Shown here: positions 43,414 to 52,233 of the stretch, in pieces
How positions within the stretch are numbered: position 1 is the stretch's first letter
How the letters are laid out: each line of letters begins with the position of its first letter
Assembly (NCBI GenBank): GCA_016705545.1
Contig: JADIYA010000017.1
Span: 1-64,000, forward strand
Source of the DNA: Flavobacteriales bacterium
GTDB lineage: Bacteria > Bacteroidota > Bacteroidia > Flavobacteriales_F > PHOS-HE28
DNA length: 64,000 nt
Reading direction: 5' to 3'
Notes under the pieces: generated by a model
Databases searched by the model: none
The model's input: the letters and a program-made list of their open reading frames with translations, nothing else
What the model was told of the DNA's origin: nothing
Position numbers and translations under genes: made by a program

Positions 43414-44666
43414 CGCGAGCGGCCATCGGCACCATCGGCGCGCGCATGGCGGTCGCGGCAGCGCAATTACTGGTAGCCGCGCTCGCCGCCCGACTGCTGG
43501 GCCTGGCTGAAGTGGGCCGCATGAGCTTGCTGGTGCTCGCCATTGCATTCGTTATCCTGGCCATCAACATTGTTGGCGGCGGGGCGCTGGTGTACTTGGA
43601 GCCTCGGCACGGCACGCGCACGCTCCGCTGGATTGCATACGGTTGGGCAGTGCTCATGTGCGCCATTGCAGCCTTTGCGCTGGAGCCGCTGGGCCTCTCT
43701 CCTGAAGGGCTCGGGCTGCACGCGGCCGCGCTGGCTTTGCTGGAAGCCATCGGTACCATTCACCTCACGCTCCTGCTCGGACGGGAGCGCTTCGCGCAGC
43801 ACAACGCACTGATGATTGGCCGCACGCTCTTGCTGGTGTCCTCCTTCATCGCCCTGCTCCGCATCGGCGGACCGGCGTTCGAGGACTACATCGCGGCGCT
43901 CTACTTCGCCCATGGAGGCACAGCCTTGGCGAGCGCGCTGGTGCTTTCCCGACAGCCCGGAACACGCACGGATCCAACGGCGGCTTTCATGGCCATGCTT
44001 CGCCAAGGGCTGCCTGCCCAAGCCGCCAATGGACTGCAATTGCTCAACTACCGGCTCTCCTATTTCCTGGTGCAGCGATTCCATGGAGCCGCGCCTCTGG
44101 GCCTATGGGCCATCACCACGCAGATGGCGGAGAGCACTTGGCTGGGGCCGAAGAGCTTGGGCACCGTGCTCTATGCACGCGTGAGCAACCTCGACGAGGC
44201 AACACGCCAGCGCGAACTCACCCTCACCGCGATGAAAATCTCCGTGGCCATAGCTGTAGCCGCCGCTTCCCTTCTTGTGCTGCTGCCCGAAGCGGTGTTC
44301 ACCTGGGTCTTCGGCCCTGAGGCTGTTGGCATCCGCCGGCTCGTAGCCGTTTTGTCGCCAGGCCTGCTGGCCATGGCCGCATCGCAGGCATTGAGCCATT
44401 ACATGAGCGGTACAGGCAGAGTGCGGCACAACACGATCAGCTCAGGCCTCGCGCTGCTGATGACCGTATGCCTCGGGCTCATCCTCATTCCGGCACAAGG
44501 CGCAGAAGGCGCAGCATTGACCGCCTCTGCAGCCTACTCTGTTGCCGTGCTCTATCAGGCCATCGTATTCAATCGGATATCAGGTGCACGCTTCGCCGAT
44601 TACCTGCCGAACGGAAGCGACGGTGAACGCGTGATGAACTTGATGCGCAAGCTCCTGGACCGGTAG
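43410..44666 (+). CDS. polysaccharide flippase (Wzx/MATE-like)
   Basis: The 418-residue protein has about twelve helices and begins MTRAAIGTIGARMAVAAAQLL, the pattern of polysaccharide biosynthesis flippases. It has LQLLNYRLSYFLVQRF in the middle helix region. It presumably flips the lipid-linked glycan made by the two preceding gene products. ATGA overlap with the previous stop. Confidence 0.85.
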   Translation: MTRAAIGTIGARMAVAAAQLLVAALAARLLGLAEVGRMSLLVLAIAFVILAINIVGGGALVYLEPRHGTRTLRWIAYGWAVLMCAIAAFALEPLGLSPEGLGLHAAALALLEAIGTIHLTLLLGRERFAQHNALMIGRTLLLVSSFIALLRIGGPAFEDYIAALYFAHGGTALASALVLSRQPGTRTDPTAAFMAMLRQGLPAQAANGLQLLNYRLSYFLVQRFHGAAPLGLWAITTQMAESTWLGPKSLGTVLYARVSNLDEATRQRELTLTAMKISVAIAVAAASLLVLLPEAVFTWVFGPEAVGIRRLVAVLSPGLLAMAASQALSHYMSGTGRVRHNTISSGLALLMTVCLGLILIPAQGAEGAALTASAAYSVAVLYQAIVFNRISGARFADYLPNGSDGERVMNLMRKLLDR

Positions 44667-44669
44667 CCA

Positions 44670-45392
44670 CTAGTCCAGGTGCATCACATCGCGGATGCCC
44701 GGTGGCCGCGCCGTGCAGAAGCCTTCGCCGTAGGTGACCATGAGCAAGCGCCCCATCTCTCGCGCCCGGCCTTCGAGGAAGGGCAGGAAATCCGCACGCG
44801 CTATCGGGCTGCTGGGTTCCAGACTGGCCGGGTCATGGAACTGCGAGGAGAAGCAGCGCAGGGCTTCCAGCTTTTTCTCCCAATACGGCGTTATGTCGAA
44901 GACGATGTCGGGATCGATCCACCGGTCCTGCACGGCATGCAGGATCGCGGTGGGCCGCCAGGCCTCCTGGGCAACTCCTTGGTGACTGGTCTCGATGCGC
45001 CGTAGGCCGCTGAGGAAACAGGCTTCGGCTACGAGGGTCGCGGCACGGCCATGATCGGGATGCCTATCGCGCAGCGCATTGGTGAGCACCACCCGCGGCC
45101 GATGCCTGCGAATGGATGCGGCCACCTTCAGTAAGCTCTCGCGATCGGCGCGGAAGAACCCGTCGCTTAGCCCCATCTGGTACCTGAACGCGGCTCCGAG
45201 CACCTTACGCGCCGCCTCTGCTTCCTGTGCACGCAATGCAGGCGTGCCGCGCGTTCCCAGTTCACCGGCCGTGAGATCGACCAGGCCCACGCGATGCCCG
45301 AGGGCCACGTGGTGCAGGATGGCTCCTGCCATGGAAATCTCGGCATCGTCGGGATGCGCTGTGATGCAGAGGATATCAACGGGATCGCTCAT
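44670..45392 (-). CDS. bshB1: bacillithiol biosynthesis deacetylase BshB1
   Basis: The 240-residue protein belongs to the LmbE/PIG-L Zn deacetylases with AHPDDAE at 12-18 and RDRHPDHGRAA at about 107. LTAGELGTRGTPALRAQEA and the YQMGLSDGFF region follow the BshB1 pattern. It removes acetate from GlcNAc-malate in bacillithiol synthesis. The ATG at 45390-45392 overlaps the TGA of the peroxidase gene (ATGA), fixing the start and coupling the two. bshA and bshC are not in this window. Confidence 0.93.
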   Translation of the reverse strand: MSDPVDILCITAHPDDAEISMAGAILHHVALGHRVGLVDLTAGELGTRGTPALRAQEAEAARKVLGAAFRYQMGLSDGFFRADRESLLKVAASIRRHRPRVVLTNALRDRHPDHGRAATLVAEACFLSGLRRIETSHQGVAQEAWRPTAILHAVQDRWIDPDIVFDITPYWEKKLEALRCFSSQFHDPASLEPSSPIARADFLPFLEGRAREMGRLLMVTYGEGFCTARPPGIRDVMHLD

Positions 45393-45973
45393 CGGCCCTC
45401 GATCCAACTGACCACACGTTCATCCAACGGCGAAACGCCGCTCTCGAGCGAAATGACGAGCCGGCCATCGCCATCGATGAGGAACTTGTGGAAGTTCCAT
45501 TTCACCACGGCATCCATGGCACCATTCAGCTCCTTGCGCGTGAGCCACCGGTAAACCGGGTGCTGGCCCTCGCCCTTCACTTCCACCTTGCTCATCAAGG
45601 GGAAGGTGACCCCGTAGTTCTTCTGACAGAAGGCCTCGACCTGCTGATCGCTGCCGGGTTCTTGACCGCCGAACTGATTGCACGGGAAGCCGATGATCAC
45701 GAGGCCCTGCTTGCCGTATGCCTCGTGGAGCTCCTGCAACTGCCGGTACTGCGGCGTATAACCGCATTCGCTGGCCGTGTTCACGACAATCACCTTCTTG
45801 CCCTTAAGCTGCTCGAACGGATAAGCCTGACCATGTATGTCCGTTGCGACCAGGCCATGGAAACCAACACCGATCCCAGTAGTCTGGGCAGAAGGCTCGG
45901 CTGTCTTAACGCCGCGGAAACATCCGAATAGACCAAGAATCGAGATCAGCAGCATGAGGTTCATGATTCGCAT
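45389..45973 (-). CDS. lipoprotein glutathione peroxidase-like thiol peroxidase
   Basis: The 194-residue protein has a lipoprotein signal (LGLFGC, C18). The core has NTASECGYTPQY with catalytic C70 (Cys rather than Sec), GFPCNQFGGQEPG with a second Cys and Gln, and the WNF motif. It reduces hydroperoxides; Cys enzymes of this type usually take electrons from thioredoxin, but the coupling to bshB1 raises bacillithiol as a possible donor. The lipobox implies attachment to the membrane on the periplasmic side. Confidence 0.9.
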   Translation of the reverse strand: MRIMNLMLLISILGLFGCFRGVKTAEPSAQTTGIGVGFHGLVATDIHGQAYPFEQLKGKKVIVVNTASECGYTPQYRQLQELHEAYGKQGLVIIGFPCNQFGGQEPGSDQQVEAFCQKNYGVTFPLMSKVEVKGEGQHPVYRWLTRKELNGAMDAVVKWNFHKFLIDGDGRLVISLESGVSPLDERVVSWIEGR

Positions 45974-46066
45974 GAGGATTGAACAGGCCGGGGTGGCAAA
46001 GGTTCATCATGAACATTGAAAAAGCGCTGCCGTGCGCCGTTACCTTTTCGGCGCCCCTCCGTAGCA

Positions 46067-46908
46067 ATGGCCATCCCCATGATCAAGCACTTGCACTTCG
46101 CGCTCCTTACGGTCCTCCCTTTCGGACTGCTTGCCCAGACCCAAGTGCGCATCACCACGCCTGCCGCGTTGGTGGCCCGTCCGGACCTGGGGCAGGATGC
46201 CCCCGCCCAAGCAGGATTGAAGGCAGCCGGCATTTCCCCTGAGGGCATTGCTGATGCTCTCCGCTTGAGCGAGCCGCAGGCGCTGCCAGCCGGCCTGCGC
46301 ACGGATAGCGCACGTTCCGCGAATGCCGGTGCGCTGCGCAACTACACGGCTTATCTCGTATGCGAGTATTCATCGGACGAAGGCGCCATGTCGATCGTCT
46401 CGGTTCCTGCCGTATTCAACATCCACATGCCCGAAGACCTGCGGGCCAAAGAGGACTTCTACCTCGTGGTGCGTGCCGGCGGCGTGGAAGCCGTTGATGC
46501 CACGGCCTTGCGTGGGCCGCCCAGCAAAGGCCCCGCTTGGCAACGGTTGCGGCCGGCGCGCATACTGCGACCCGATGCCGTTTACGCCACCTACGACCTC
46601 GCCGATGATGCAGAGGCGCTCGCTGCCCTGGACAAGCAAGGCCTTAGCAAAGCAGAGATCGACGCGGTGGTATTCCGCAGTCATGAACGAAACTGGCCGG
46701 AGGGCATCGACACTTTTGAGAAGCGCTATCCGAAGCTGAAACTGTTCCGCAAGTACAAAGCGTTCCGCCTGGCGCGCTGGGCGGATAAGGTGCTCGTGGT
46801 GATCCCGCTGAAGCCAATCGGAAGGCGCCTGTTGGCATTCGCCCCCTCATCGATGTGTACATGGTGTTCTATGCGGAGGCCGTGAAGGTGAAAGAAGGAA
46901 AGAAGTAG
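46067..46908 (+). pseudogene. exported hypothetical protein with a 3' frameshift
   Basis: From ATG 46067 the product has a signal peptide (to LLAQ) and about 245 residues of soluble sequence that I do not recognise, ending in WADKVLVVIP. From about 46806 the original frame reads an unnatural LKPIGRR tail, whereas the next frame reads EANRKAPVGIRPLIDVYMV and runs to TAG at 46906-46908. A single base loss near 46804-46810 explains this; the full protein would be 280 residues. It lies 52 bases before ccmB on the same strand. Confidence 0.75.
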
Positions 46909-46960
46909 GTGGCGCCGCCTCGTTCGGCAGCCCCGTGCCCTCCGGCTACCTTGCGCCGCC

Positions 46961-47626
46961 ATGGGCAAGGAGGTCCTCAACCTGCTGAAGCTCGAAGCCG
47001 CCCTCGACCTTCGCCAGCGTGCTGCCTGGGGCGGCATGCTCCTTTATGTGGTGAGCGCCGTGTACGTGTGCCATCTGGCCATGAAGGACGCATTGGCTGG
47101 CACGGCATGGAACGCACTCTTCTGGATCATCCTTCTCTTCGCGGCATTCAATGCTTTGGCGCGCTCCTTCCAGCGCGAGGACCAAGGCCGTCAGCTCTAC
47201 TTGTACACCATGGTGCATCCGCGGAGCGTGGTGCTGGCACGCGCGCTGTACAACGCGCTCACGATGGCGGTGCTGAGCCTGCTCAGCCTGCTCTTCTACG
47301 CGCTCTTCCTGGGGGACGAGCCGCTGTCACGCGCTGATCTCTTGCAATTCGTGCTCGCGGTGGTCCTGGGCGGCATCGGCTTCGCGGCAGTGCTCACCTT
47401 GATCTCGGCCATCGCTGCCCGCGCAGGCAATGGAATCGGCCTCATGGCCATCCTCGGCTTCCCGGTGATCCTGCCGATGCTCTTGGCCGTGATGCGCGCC
47501 AGCCAACTCGCGCTGCAAGGCGCGCCGTGGTCGGATGCGGGGCTGCTCTTCCTAGCATTGGCCGCTCTGGATGTGGTCACCATCACCTTGGCCTGGTTGC
47601 TCTTCCCGTACCTTTGGCGCGATTGA
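46961..47626 (+). CDS. ccmB: heme exporter subunit CcmB
   Basis: The 221-residue protein has six membrane helices and the CcmB motifs FREDQGRQLYLYTMVHPRSVVLARALYN (LYLYTM and SVVLAR blocks) and GFPVILPMLLA. CcmB is the membrane subunit of the CcmAB complex, which releases holo-CcmE. No ccmA is adjacent in this window. The start ATG at 46961 is preceded by TACCTTGCG, a weak -7-like element. Confidence 0.92.
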   Translation: MGKEVLNLLKLEAALDLRQRAAWGGMLLYVVSAVYVCHLAMKDALAGTAWNALFWIILLFAAFNALARSFQREDQGRQLYLYTMVHPRSVVLARALYNALTMAVLSLLSLLFYALFLGDEPLSRADLLQFVLAVVLGGIGFAAVLTLISAIAARAGNGIGLMAILGFPVILPMLLAVMRASQLALQGAPWSDAGLLFLALAALDVVTITLAWLLFPYLWRD

Positions 47627-47628
47627 AA

Positions 47629-48654
47629 ATGAAGCACTGGTGGTGGAAATTCCTGGCGGTTGCCTTGGTGCTCGCCGCATCCATCACCGCACTGCGCACC
47701 CCGCTGGCACCGGCCATCGTGCATGTTGAGCCGGCCACTTTGCAGCCGGGTACCCGGCATGCCATCGAGGTGCTGGGCTATCGCACGCAGTTCGTGCCGA
47801 ATGAAGTCATTGCCTACATCGAGAATGGCGGGCAATTCGTGCCAGCCGGACGCGTGGATGTAATCGATGACACGCATGCCAGGATCCACATGTATGTGCC
47901 TGAAGGCCTCCGTGAGGACATGAGCGACTTGCTGGTGACGGCTCCGGGCGCTGGCACCATGCGGCTCTTCGATGCCTTCTACAACCCTGTGAAAGGGAGC
48001 GGTGCCACGCACGATATCGCAGCCGAAATGACGGTGCACCATCGCAAGGGCTTCGCCTTCCCGAATCGGAACCTGCTCTACGAGACCATCCGCAACCTGA
48101 ACTTCCACGTGCCCATGTGGTTCACGATGATGATGCTGCAGACCGTTTCGCTGGTGTTCAGCATCCTCGTGCTGCGCAGCGGCGCCGAGTTGCACGACCG
48201 GGGGGCCGTTGCGGCGGTGCATGCCAGCCTGCTCTTCGCCATGATGGGCCTTGTGACAGGCAGCATCTGGGCGCGCGCCACTTGGGGCGGCTGGTGGACG
48301 ACTGATGCCAAGCTGAATGGCGCTGCGGTGACCGTGCTGATCTACCTCGCCTACCTTGTGCTGCGCGGAAGCGTTACCGACCGCGCCAAGCGCGCGCGGC
48401 TCGCGGCCATCTACAACGTGTTCGCCTACGTGCTCATGCTGCTCTTCATCATGGCCCTGCCGCGCATGACAGCCAGCCTGCATCCAGGCAGCGGCGGAAA
48501 TCCGGCCTTCAGCCAGTACGACCTCGACTCCAGCCTGCGCCCCGTCTTCTATGCCGCAGTGCTCGGCTGGATGGGCATTGGCGCGTGGCTCCTCAACCTA
48601 CGGTACCGCCTCGCGCGGCTCGAGATCCTCCAAGAAGATGCACGCATCCGCTAA
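47629..48654 (+). CDS. ccmC: CcmC-type heme handling protein (CcsA-like)
   Basis: The 341-residue protein has an N-terminal helix, a periplasmic insert of about 120 residues, then the CcmC core with WGGWWTTDAKLNG at 219-231, the WWD-type motif. The extension is common in bacteroidete CcmC. CcmC loads heme onto CcmE at the periplasmic face of the membrane. ATG 47629 lies two bases after the ccmB stop. Confidence 0.9.
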   Translation: MKHWWWKFLAVALVLAASITALRTPLAPAIVHVEPATLQPGTRHAIEVLGYRTQFVPNEVIAYIENGGQFVPAGRVDVIDDTHARIHMYVPEGLREDMSDLLVTAPGAGTMRLFDAFYNPVKGSGATHDIAAEMTVHHRKGFAFPNRNLLYETIRNLNFHVPMWFTMMMLQTVSLVFSILVLRSGAELHDRGAVAAVHASLLFAMMGLVTGSIWARATWGGWWTTDAKLNGAAVTVLIYLAYLVLRGSVTDRAKRARLAAIYNVFAYVLMLLFIMALPRMTASLHPGSGGNPAFSQYDLDSSLRPVFYAAVLGWMGIGAWLLNLRYRLARLEILQEDARIR

Positions 48655-48859
48655 GTTGTTCCTCCTCACGGCCCTCGTGGCTGCGCCGAACGCGCTGCTC
48701 GCGCAAGGCAATCCCGATTGGCTCGTGGATACCCTCTACGGCAGCGGGAAAATCAACACCGTGATCGCCGTGGTGGCCGTGATCCTGCTCGGCCTGGCCT
48801 TCTGGCTCTACCGCCTCGACCGCCGCATCGCGCGCATGGAGAACCATCACCGGCCATGA
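48638..48859 (+). CDS. ccmD: CcmD-like small membrane protein
   Basis: The 73-residue protein has an N-terminal signal-like stretch and one membrane helix (KINTVIAVVAVILLGLAFWLY) followed by RLDRRIARME. It matches the size and position of CcmD, which links CcmC to CcmE. It overlaps ccmC by 17 bases and ccmE by 4. Confidence 0.82.
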   Translation: MHASAKLFLLTALVAAPNALLAQGNPDWLVDTLYGSGKINTVIAVVAVILLGLAFWLYRLDRRIARMENHHRP

Positions 48860-49254
48860 CGCGCTCTCACATCATAGCCCTCGTGCTCATCGCCGTCGCC
48901 ATGGCGGCCTTCATCGCCACCTTGGCCGACAGCAGCACCTTCGTTGACCTTGCGCAGGCCAAGGCCAAGCCCGGCAAGGAATTCAAGGTGAAGGGCTACC
49001 TGGACAAGAGCGTGCCCGTGGAGTACGAGCCCATCGTGGATGCCAACCTCACCACCTTCACCTTGATGGACGATAATGGCGAGCGTTGCGTGGTGCGCCT
49101 TGCCAAGGCCAAGCCTTACGACTTCGAGCGCTCCGAGAGCATCGTGCTCACCGGCAAGGTGAATGATGCTGGCGAGTTCGAGGCGCATGATATGCTGATG
49201 AAGTGCCCGAGCAAGTACAATGAAATGCAGCAGGTTGGGCAGGTTGGGGGATGA
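48856..49254 (+). CDS. ccmE: cytochrome c maturation protein CcmE, CxxxY type
   Basis: The 132-residue heme chaperone has an N-terminal membrane anchor, then the OB-fold strands FKVKGYLDKS and IVLTGKVNDAGEFEAHDML. The heme-binding end reads KCPSKY (C117-Y121), so the covalent heme ligand is Cys in CxxxY rather than the His of HxxxY. It accepts heme from CcmC and passes it to CcmF. ATGA overlap with ccmD sets the start. Confidence 0.9.
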   Translation: MTRSHIIALVLIAVAMAAFIATLADSSTFVDLAQAKAKPGKEFKVKGYLDKSVPVEYEPIVDANLTTFTLMDDNGERCVVRLAKAKPYDFERSESIVLTGKVNDAGEFEAHDMLMKCPSKYNEMQQVGQVGG

Positions 49255-49316
49255 TGGTCCAGCAGGCGTAACGCCTGGTGCCCGGTTGATGGTTGCAGGT
49301 CGAATGCCTTACTGAA

Positions 49317-52124
49317 TTGGAAACATCAGCGATCGAATACATCGGCGAGCATGCCTGGGCAGGGAAGCTCGGCCATGCGCTAACCATCATCTCGCTGGTG
49401 AGCGCCATGCTCGCCACGCTGTCCTACTTCATCGGAGCGCAGCGGAAGGATGATGCATGGACCCGTTTGGGCCGTTTGGGCTTCCGGGCGCACAGCGTAG
49501 CGGTGCTCGGCATCGTGATCACGCTCTTCGTCATGCTGTTCAACCACTGGTTCGAGTTCGACTACGTGTGGAAGCACAGCAATCTGCAGATGCCGATGAA
49601 GTACATCGCCAGTTGCTTCTGGGAAGGACAGGAAGGATCATTCCTGCTGTGGACCTTCTGGCACATGGTGCTGGGGAACATCCTCATTGCGCGCGCCAAA
49701 TCATGGGAACCCCATGTGATGGCGGTGTTCGCGCTCGTGCAGGTCTTCCTCGCCTTCATGCTCATAGGGGTTTACGTAGGCGACTGGAAACTGGGAAGCA
49801 GCCCTTTCCTGCTGGTCCGCGAGACAACGGATTACATCGGCCTGCCCTGGACGAAGATGGCCGGCTACCTCACGGCCATCGATGAGTTCAAGGATGGCCG
49901 AGGCCTGAACCCGCTGCTGCAGAACTACTGGATGGTGATCCATCCGCCCACGCTCTTCCTGGGCTTCGCGGCCACGCTGGCGCCCTTCGCCTACGCGATC
50001 GCCGGTCTCTGGCGCAACCAGCGCACCGAATGGATGCAGCCCGCACTTCCTTGGACCTTCTTCGGCGTGATGGTGCTGGGCACGGGCATCCTCATGGGCG
50101 GGGCCTGGGCCTACGAAGCGCTCAGTTTCGGCGGTTTCTGGGCTTGGGACCCGGTGGAGAACGCTTCACTCGTTCCATGGATCACGCTCGTTGGCGCCGG
50201 CCATCTCATGCTGGTGAACAAGCGCAAGGCCACCTCCCTCTTCAGCGCCTTCGCGCTCACGCTCATCACGTTCATCCTCATCCTCTACAGCACATTCCTC
50301 ACGCGCAGCGGCGTGCTGGGCGACACCAGCGTGCACAGCTTCACCGGCGATGGCATGCTGCCCGCGCTCGTTCGCTTCCTCCTGATCTTCATCGGGATCA
50401 GCGCGGCCATGCTGCACCCCGATCGCAAGCAGCGCTGGGTCTATGTCGTGCTCTCGTTCGCATTGCTGGTGGTCGGTCTCGCGCTGGGCATCGAGGTTGA
50501 GGCGATCCTGCTCTTCGGCCTGCTCACCGCGGTTCATCTCTTCAGCGCCTACCGCAAGGGATTCAGCTCCAGTGATCCCGAAGAGGCCCTGTGGAGCCGC
50601 GAGTTCTGGCTCTTCATCGCGTCGCTCGTGCTGCTGCTCAGCGCGGCGCAGATCACCTTCAGCACGAGCATCCCCGTCACGAATCTGCTGCTCGCGCCTT
50701 TCAAGGGATTCTTCTCCAGCATGGGCGAGCGCACTGGTTGGGACTTCCTGGTGAAGGTCGGCAGCGATGGCCTGGCACCGCCAAGTGAAGCCATCGCGCA
50801 TTACAACCGCTGGCAAACGCCCTTCGCGATCATCACCTCGCTGCTGGTGGCCTTCGTGCAATACCTGCGCTGGAAACAGGACGGCTTCAAGCGCCTGATG
50901 CGCCAGCTCGCGATCGTGCTCGGCATCAGTGCCGTGATCGCTGGCTCGGGCATCGCCTTGCTCGGTTACCGTGCGCATGAGCTGCAATTGTCGCTGCTGC
51001 TCTTCACCACCGTGTTCGCGGCCGTGGCCAACATCGGTTACATCCCCGCTGTGCTCAAAGGCAGGTTGAAAGGCGCCGGGCCGAGCATCGCCCACACGGG
51101 CTTCGCGCTGGTGCTGCTGGGCGCGCTCGTGAGCACCAGTCGCACGCAGGACGTGAGCATGAATGCGCGCAACATGGATCTGCGCTTCCTCAACGAGGGC
51201 TTCAGCAACAGCAAGGAGATCCTGCTGTACCGCGGAGACACCACGCGCATGGGCGAGTTCTACGTCCACTACCGTGAGAAGCAGCGCGATGGCGTTAACC
51301 TGGAATATGCCATGGAGTATTTCAGCGTGGAGCCGCGACATTATGCGCAGGGCGATACCGTGCGAATCGGAGGCACCTTGTTCCGCGCACGGCAGGCGCA
51401 CAGCGCCGGTCCGGAGTTCCTCGCGCAACAGCCCGAGCATTGGGAGCCGCTCGAGAGCTACAGCAAGCGCGAGCTCTGGCGCGCTCGCGATTGGAGCCCC
51501 TCGGCACCCGGCAAGCCCTTGTTCACGCTCTCGCCCATCATACAGCTCAACGAACGCATGGGCAATGTGCCCGAACCGAGCACGCGACATTGGCTCACGC
51601 GCGACCTGTACACGCACCTGCGCTACGCGGAAATGGCGATGGACCCGGACACGCTGACCAACGGCACCATCTTGCCTGATGATGCTTGGATGCCGAACCG
51701 CCGCTATGACAAGCAGGTGGGCGACACGATCGTTACGCCGACGAGCGTGGTGGTCATCGACAGCTTGTACATCATGCAGGACAGCACTACCAAGGCCATG
51801 CTCGGCGATCGCTTCACCGTGCATGCAGCCGCATTGCGCATCCGTGACCTGTACAACCCGGAACGCTGGTTCGAGGCACGGCCGTTGGTGATCTACGCCG
51901 ATGGCCAGCCGGTGATGGGCAAGGCTGCCGAGTTGGAAGCGCTGCGCATCCGGTACAGCCTCGCGACCGTTGAAGGCGGAAAGCTGGGGCTCGATGTGGC
52001 AGAGCGTGAATTCGTGGTGATGCAGGCCCTGATCTTCCCCGGCATCAACATCCTTTGGATCGGGTGCTTGCTTTTAGCGCTCGGCTCCGGCATTGCGGTC
52101 TGGCAGCGCGCGCGCGCGAAATGA
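49317..52124 (+). CDS. ccmF: cytochrome c heme lyase CcmF
   Basis: The 935-residue protein has about fifteen membrane helices with the WWD motif GGFWAWDPVENASLVPW at 272-288 and EGQEGSFLLW near residue 105. A C-terminal extracytoplasmic region of about 300 residues ends in one membrane helix. CcmF attaches heme to CXXCH apocytochromes. No in-frame ATG lies near the start; TTG at 49317 (then ETSAIEYIGEHAWAG) is preferred to TTG at 49293. A hairpin (49263-49277) sits between ccmE and ccmF. Confidence 0.92.
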   Translation: METSAIEYIGEHAWAGKLGHALTIISLVSAMLATLSYFIGAQRKDDAWTRLGRLGFRAHSVAVLGIVITLFVMLFNHWFEFDYVWKHSNLQMPMKYIASCFWEGQEGSFLLWTFWHMVLGNILIARAKSWEPHVMAVFALVQVFLAFMLIGVYVGDWKLGSSPFLLVRETTDYIGLPWTKMAGYLTAIDEFKDGRGLNPLLQNYWMVIHPPTLFLGFAATLAPFAYAIAGLWRNQRTEWMQPALPWTFFGVMVLGTGILMGGAWAYEALSFGGFWAWDPVENASLVPWITLVGAGHLMLVNKRKATSLFSAFALTLITFILILYSTFLTRSGVLGDTSVHSFTGDGMLPALVRFLLIFIGISAAMLHPDRKQRWVYVVLSFALLVVGLALGIEVEAILLFGLLTAVHLFSAYRKGFSSSDPEEALWSREFWLFIASLVLLLSAAQITFSTSIPVTNLLLAPFKGFFSSMGERTGWDFLVKVGSDGLAPPSEAIAHYNRWQTPFAIITSLLVAFVQYLRWKQDGFKRLMRQLAIVLGISAVIAGSGIALLGYRAHELQLSLLLFTTVFAAVANIGYIPAVLKGRLKGAGPSIAHTGFALVLLGALVSTSRTQDVSMNARNMDLRFLNEGFSNSKEILLYRGDTTRMGEFYVHYREKQRDGVNLEYAMEYFSVEPRHYAQGDTVRIGGTLFRARQAHSAGPEFLAQQPEHWEPLESYSKRELWRARDWSPSAPGKPLFTLSPIIQLNERMGNVPEPSTRHWLTRDLYTHLRYAEMAMDPDTLTNGTILPDDAWMPNRRYDKQVGDTIVTPTSVVVIDSLYIMQDSTTKAMLGDRFTVHAAALRIRDLYNPERWFEARPLVIYADGQPVMGKAAELEALRIRYSLATVEGGKLGLDVAEREFVVMQALIFPGINILWIGCLLLALGSGIAVWQRARAK

Positions 52125-52233
52125 TGGCGATGGCATTCCGCTTCAACATTGGCAAGCCGACCCTCCCAACTCAAGGCCGGGGTGACGGAATCGACTCTAC
52201 CATAGGCAATGGCCGACTCTTCACGACAACAGA

